15,941 nucleotides of DNA from a bacterium (GTDB taxonomy: Bacteria; Babelota; Babeliae; Babelales; Babelaceae). The stretch's first letter is position 1, and each line of letters begins with the position of its first letter. The translations under genes and the position numbers were made by a program. Shown here in pieces: positions 13,770 through 15,941 of the stretch. The stretch lies in the NCBI GenBank assembly GCA_021847535.1, contig JAJZMR010000062.1, positions 1 through 15,941 of the forward strand, read 5' to 3'. Under the pieces are notes generated by a model that was given only the letters and a program-made list of their open reading frames with translations, ran no database searches and was not told the origin of the DNA.

Positions 13770-13994
13770 ATGGAAAATAGAAGAAGTAATACTTTGTGGT
13801 GGTTTATCGCCTTATTTTTAATAATTGCTGCCGTTTGGAGGATCAATAAGCATCTTGCCAAAATTGAGGAACATGCTGATGATATTTTTAGTGGCGTTGA
13901 GCATATAGCGGATAAAATAGAGAATATTGCGAGCAAGGTCGATGATATTCATTCCGAAACTGAGAGCATAACTAGCGAACTTCGGTATAGGTAA
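13770..13994 (+). CDS. Small membrane protein with coiled coil (74 aa)
   Basis: No family recognised. One membrane helix near the N-terminus (about 8-23: TLWWFIALFLIIAAVW) is followed by an acidic heptad-patterned region (about 28-72: HLAKIEEHADDIFSGVEHIADKIENIASKVDDIHSETESI), with I/V/A spaced as in a coiled coil. That region is repetitive (ADDIFSGVEHIADKIENIASKVDDI). The likely form is a membrane-tethered oligomer with the coil on one face. It lies eight bases after the RHH gene and two before the next small gene, so it is in the same operon. A short AGG at 13760-13762 may be its ribosome site. In a partition context it could anchor a complex to the membrane; that is inference. Confidence 0.68.
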   Translation: MENRRSNTLWWFIALFLIIAAVWRINKHLAKIEEHADDIFSGVEHIADKIENIASKVDDIHSETESITSELRYR

Positions 13995-13996
13995 TT

Positions 13997-14170
13997 ATGC
14001 GGATAAAAAATCAAATCACTATGACTGTGTCAGCAAAACAGCCCAGCAAGCCCTTATCAGAGATTTCGCGTGAAGAGATACAGCCACTCCTTGATTTCTT
14101 TGTGCTGCTTCACGAAATGGATCTAGATGCTAAGCGCGCAGAGAATAGCAGTAAAAATTGTAAGGATTAA
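13997..14170 (+). CDS. Hypothetical 57-aa protein
   Basis: Too short for usual gene-size cut-offs, but well supported by context: ATG two bases after the previous stop, an AGG just ahead (13990-13992), stop TAA at 14168, and the next gene's ribosome site inside its last codons. Sequence: a basic polar start (MRIKNQITMTVSAKQPSKPL), then an acidic helix-like part (SEISREEIQPLLDFFVLLHEMDLDAKR) and a polar tail ending NCKD. No membrane segment and no family recognised. The LLDFFVLLHEMD helix is amphipathic and could be a binding helix for a neighbouring protein. It may be an adaptor between the partition genes and the ATPase-nuclease; that is inference from position only. Confidence 0.6.
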   Translation: MRIKNQITMTVSAKQPSKPLSEISREEIQPLLDFFVLLHEMDLDAKRAENSSKNCKD

Positions 14171-14173
14171 GTC

Positions 14174-15760
14174 ATGACTCAACCAAGAATTTTGCCAAAA
14201 TTGCCTGTTGATCTCAGTTCGTTTGACGAGCTTCGGCAACAGAAATATCTTTACGTTGACAAGACCAAGTATGCTTATGACCTCATTACCGGCGGACGAC
14301 GTTTTTTTCTTTCGCGTCCACGCAGATTCGGCAAAACACTTTTTGTATCGACGCTTAGAGAGATACTTTTGGGCTCTAAGAAGCTCTTTGAAGGATTGTG
14401 GATAAACTCTAGCGATTACGAGTGGAAAAATCATGCTGTGATCTCTTTAGATTTGTCGACACTTGGTATCGAAGACGCTGATTCCTTAAAAAACGGCTTG
14501 AATGAGGCCCTTATACGCGTAGCGGATCACTACGAAGTGACACTCAAGCGCACACACGAGAAACCAGAGTTAATTTTATACGACGTTGTTCAGGCACTTA
14601 GAAAAAAGTTTGGGCATGTCGCGTTGCTCATTGATGAATATGACTCGCCAATATTACATTCGCTCAAAAATGCTAAACTCGCCTTAAGCTTAAGAGATAA
14701 CATAAGAAATTTTTTTGCGGCCATAAAAGGGCTTGATAAGGAACTCGATTTTGTCTTTATCACTGGTGTAAGTAGCTTCACAAAAGCAGGAATTTTTTCG
14801 GGTATGAATAATCTTCAGATTGTGTCACTCGATGAAAATTTTTCGGCTGTTTGTGGTTACACCGAAAATGAGCTATCCCAATATTTCACCGACCATATAG
14901 ATACATGGGCAGAAAAAGAGAGCGTTACTAACGTAGAGCTGCGCAAGAAGATAAAAGAGTGGTACAACGGATACCGCTTTAGCGAAAAACCCGAAACCGT
15001 CTATAATCCATTTTCGTTGATGAACGCCCTCAAGATACAAAAATTCAAAAACTTTTGGTTTCAATCGGGAACCCCAACTTTTCTCATCGATGAACTCAAA
15101 AAAGAATACCGTAAGCGGGAATATCGTAATATCGAGATGGGTAATGCAGAGATAACCGAAGACGCACTCGGATCATTCGATGTGGGGGCAACACCATTAC
15201 GTTCTTTGATGTTTCAAACCGGGTACCTGACAATCAAAGATTATGATCGCTCTAACGGCCACTACCGTCTCGATTATCCAAACTTTGAAGTCGAAACTGC
15301 CCTCAAACAGCACATTTTAGCTTCGTTGGTTAACCTCGATTTCGCTGAAACAGGGTTGCTTGCCGTCAAGTTAAAATCAGCCTTTAATGAGGCCAACATT
15401 GCAGAAGTCGTAGATATCATGAAGCAACTTTTCATGAATATTCCGTATCAATTGCAGGTAAAAAAAGAGAACTACTACCACACAGCATTTCATATTGCCT
15501 GTGATGTTGCCGGCATTATGACGAAATCAGAGACCTTGATAAGTCATGGTCGCATTGATCTTCGCCTCGATCTTCCAAACTGGCGCTATATCATCGAGAT
15601 CAAATTCAATAAGAGCGCTGAAGAAGCTCTTAAGCAAATCGAAGATATGCACTATTACACACCATTTATTAAAGAAGGCAAGCCGATTATTCTTCTTGGT
15701 CTAAACTTTCAACGTGAGCCAAAGAGCTTTGATATCACATATAAGGAAAAGAAGCTTTAG
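14174..15760 (+). CDS. AAA-ATPase-like protein with C-terminal PD-(D/E)XK nuclease domain
   Basis: A 528-aa member of the AAA-ATPase_like (PF09820) plus PDDEXK_9 (PF08011) family, abundant in Bacteroidetes and in amoeba- and protist-associated bacteria. N-terminal: LPVDLSSFDELRQQKYLYVDKT (10-31), then the family's modified P-loop SRPRRFGKTL (47-56), and Walker B LLIDEYDSPI (151-160, Asp154/Glu155). A sensor-like strand FVFITGVSSFT (193-203) and the conserved EWYNGYRF, YNPFSL and FWFQSGTPTFL blocks (262-304) follow. C-terminal nuclease: YYHTAF (434-439), GRIDLRLD (Asp462), YIIEIKF (Glu475, Lys477) and QIEDMHYY (488-495) give a complete D-ExK set, so activity is plausible. AAGGA seven bases before the ATG supports the start. 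Last gene of the ParA-linked operon. Biological role of the family is not established. Confidence 0.92.
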   Translation: MTQPRILPKLPVDLSSFDELRQQKYLYVDKTKYAYDLITGGRRFFLSRPRRFGKTLFVSTLREILLGSKKLFEGLWINSSDYEWKNHAVISLDLSTLGIEDADSLKNGLNEALIRVADHYEVTLKRTHEKPELILYDVVQALRKKFGHVALLIDEYDSPILHSLKNAKLALSLRDNIRNFFAAIKGLDKELDFVFITGVSSFTKAGIFSGMNNLQIVSLDENFSAVCGYTENELSQYFTDHIDTWAEKESVTNVELRKKIKEWYNGYRFSEKPETVYNPFSLMNALKIQKFKNFWFQSGTPTFLIDELKKEYRKREYRNIEMGNAEITEDALGSFDVGATPLRSLMFQTGYLTIKDYDRSNGHYRLDYPNFEVETALKQHILASLVNLDFAETGLLAVKLKSAFNEANIAEVVDIMKQLFMNIPYQLQVKKENYYHTAFHIACDVAGIMTKSETLISHGRIDLRLDLPNWRYIIEIKFNKSAEEALKQIEDMHYYTPFIKEGKPIILLGLNFQREPKSFDITYKEKKL

Positions 15761-15839
15761 GCGTGACGCATCGATGACTCAAAAATGACACCTATCATGA
15801 GTCAAGAAAAACTCCCTTTACGAACAATGGCCCCTTTTT
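15761..15839. other. Spacer between the ATPase-nuclease gene and the IS end
   Basis: Contains TGACTC (15775-15780) and GAGTCA (15799-15804) as a 6-bp inverted repeat with an 18-nt loop, and two more ATGAC motifs (15774, 15785), the same 5-mer that clusters upstream of parA. It could be a weak terminator or an extra binding site. No gene. Confidence 0.35.
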
Positions 15840-15895
15840 ACAGGACTGACGCATAAGCAGTATCAATACAGGACTTACGCATAAGCAGTATCAAT
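15840..15895 (-). repeat. Tandem duplication of the 28-bp IS4-type end
   Basis: Two adjoining 28-bp units, 15840-15867 and 15868-15895, differ at one base (ACAGGACTGACGC versus ACAGGACTTACGC). The second carries the stop codon of the transposase that runs off the right edge. The first is a solo end with its stop codon destroyed. Both match the end at 12053-12080. Confidence 0.8.
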
Positions 15896-15941
15896 AGACT
15901 GATCTAGGCGATCGAATCGCTTGATCAAGAAATCCAATTTC
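15875..15941 (-). CDS. IS4-family transposase, C-terminal end (runs off the right edge)
   Basis: The minus-strand frame from the right edge reads KLDFLIKRFDRLDQSIDTAYA and stops at TAA (15877-15875). It aligns residue for residue with the end of the truncated transposase at 12060 (KCDFLIQRFSRLYQFIDIAYA), with 15 of 21 positions identical. Too little is visible to say whether this copy is intact. It has the same orientation as the left remnant, so the two are direct repeats around the ParA cassette. Confidence 0.75.
   Translation of the reverse strand, partial: KLDFLIKRFDRLDQSIDTAYA

Overview
The window is about 15.9 kb of moderately AT-rich bacterial chromosome. It mixes compact housekeeping genes with decayed genes and mobile DNA. 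Division genes (FtsQ-like, FtsA, FtsZ) sit near an Rpn-type nuclease, an AAA-ATPase/PD-(D/E)XK protein, several IS remnants and short secreted proteins of no recognisable family. This is the pattern of host-associated bacteria with reduced genomes. Candidatus Dependentiae (TM6) is my best guess, but that is inferred from gene content and style and rests on no marker gene.

Layout: 1-466 is the start of uvrB on the minus strand, entering from the left edge. 649-1587 is an Rpn-family PD-(D/E)XK nuclease/transposase with a 12-bp coding repeat. 1670-2077 is an internally deleted IS30-type element that abuts a decayed FAD-linked oxidase (2082-3314, three in-frame stops). 3377-3452 is tRNA-Lys(CUU). 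Two divergent small secreted proteins follow (3511-3732 minus, 3846-4379 plus). 4395-5753 is the magnesium channel MgtE (minus). 5891-6853 is a RluD-type pseudouridine synthase, whose 3' end overlaps a convergent PLD-like membrane-anchored protein (6789-7481 minus). 7566-8297 is an RlmB-type rRNA methyltransferase, separated from the PLD gene by a perfect operator-like palindrome.

8598-11811 is a division operon: a divergent FtsQ candidate, ftsA (ATGA overlap) and ftsZ, ending in a strong hairpin at 11818-11851. Three dyad symmetries lie in the ftsA-ftsZ gap.

From about 12053 to the right edge the DNA is accessory. A truncated IS4-type transposase end (12053-12389) and a second, similar IS end (15840-15941, with its terminal 28 bp duplicated in tandem) lie in the same orientation and bracket a tightly packed cassette. 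The cassette is a ParA-type ATPase broken by a 1-nt insertion just before its Walker A motif, a ribbon-helix-helix protein, a small membrane/coiled-coil protein, an unlisted 57-aa protein, and a 528-aa AAA-ATPase/PD-(D/E)XK protein. The DNA upstream of parA is rich in ATGAC/GTCAT motifs that could be a centromere or operator. This cassette looks like the partition module of a former plasmid or integrative element, linked to an ATPase-nuclease. It is the best candidate here for an undescribed system.
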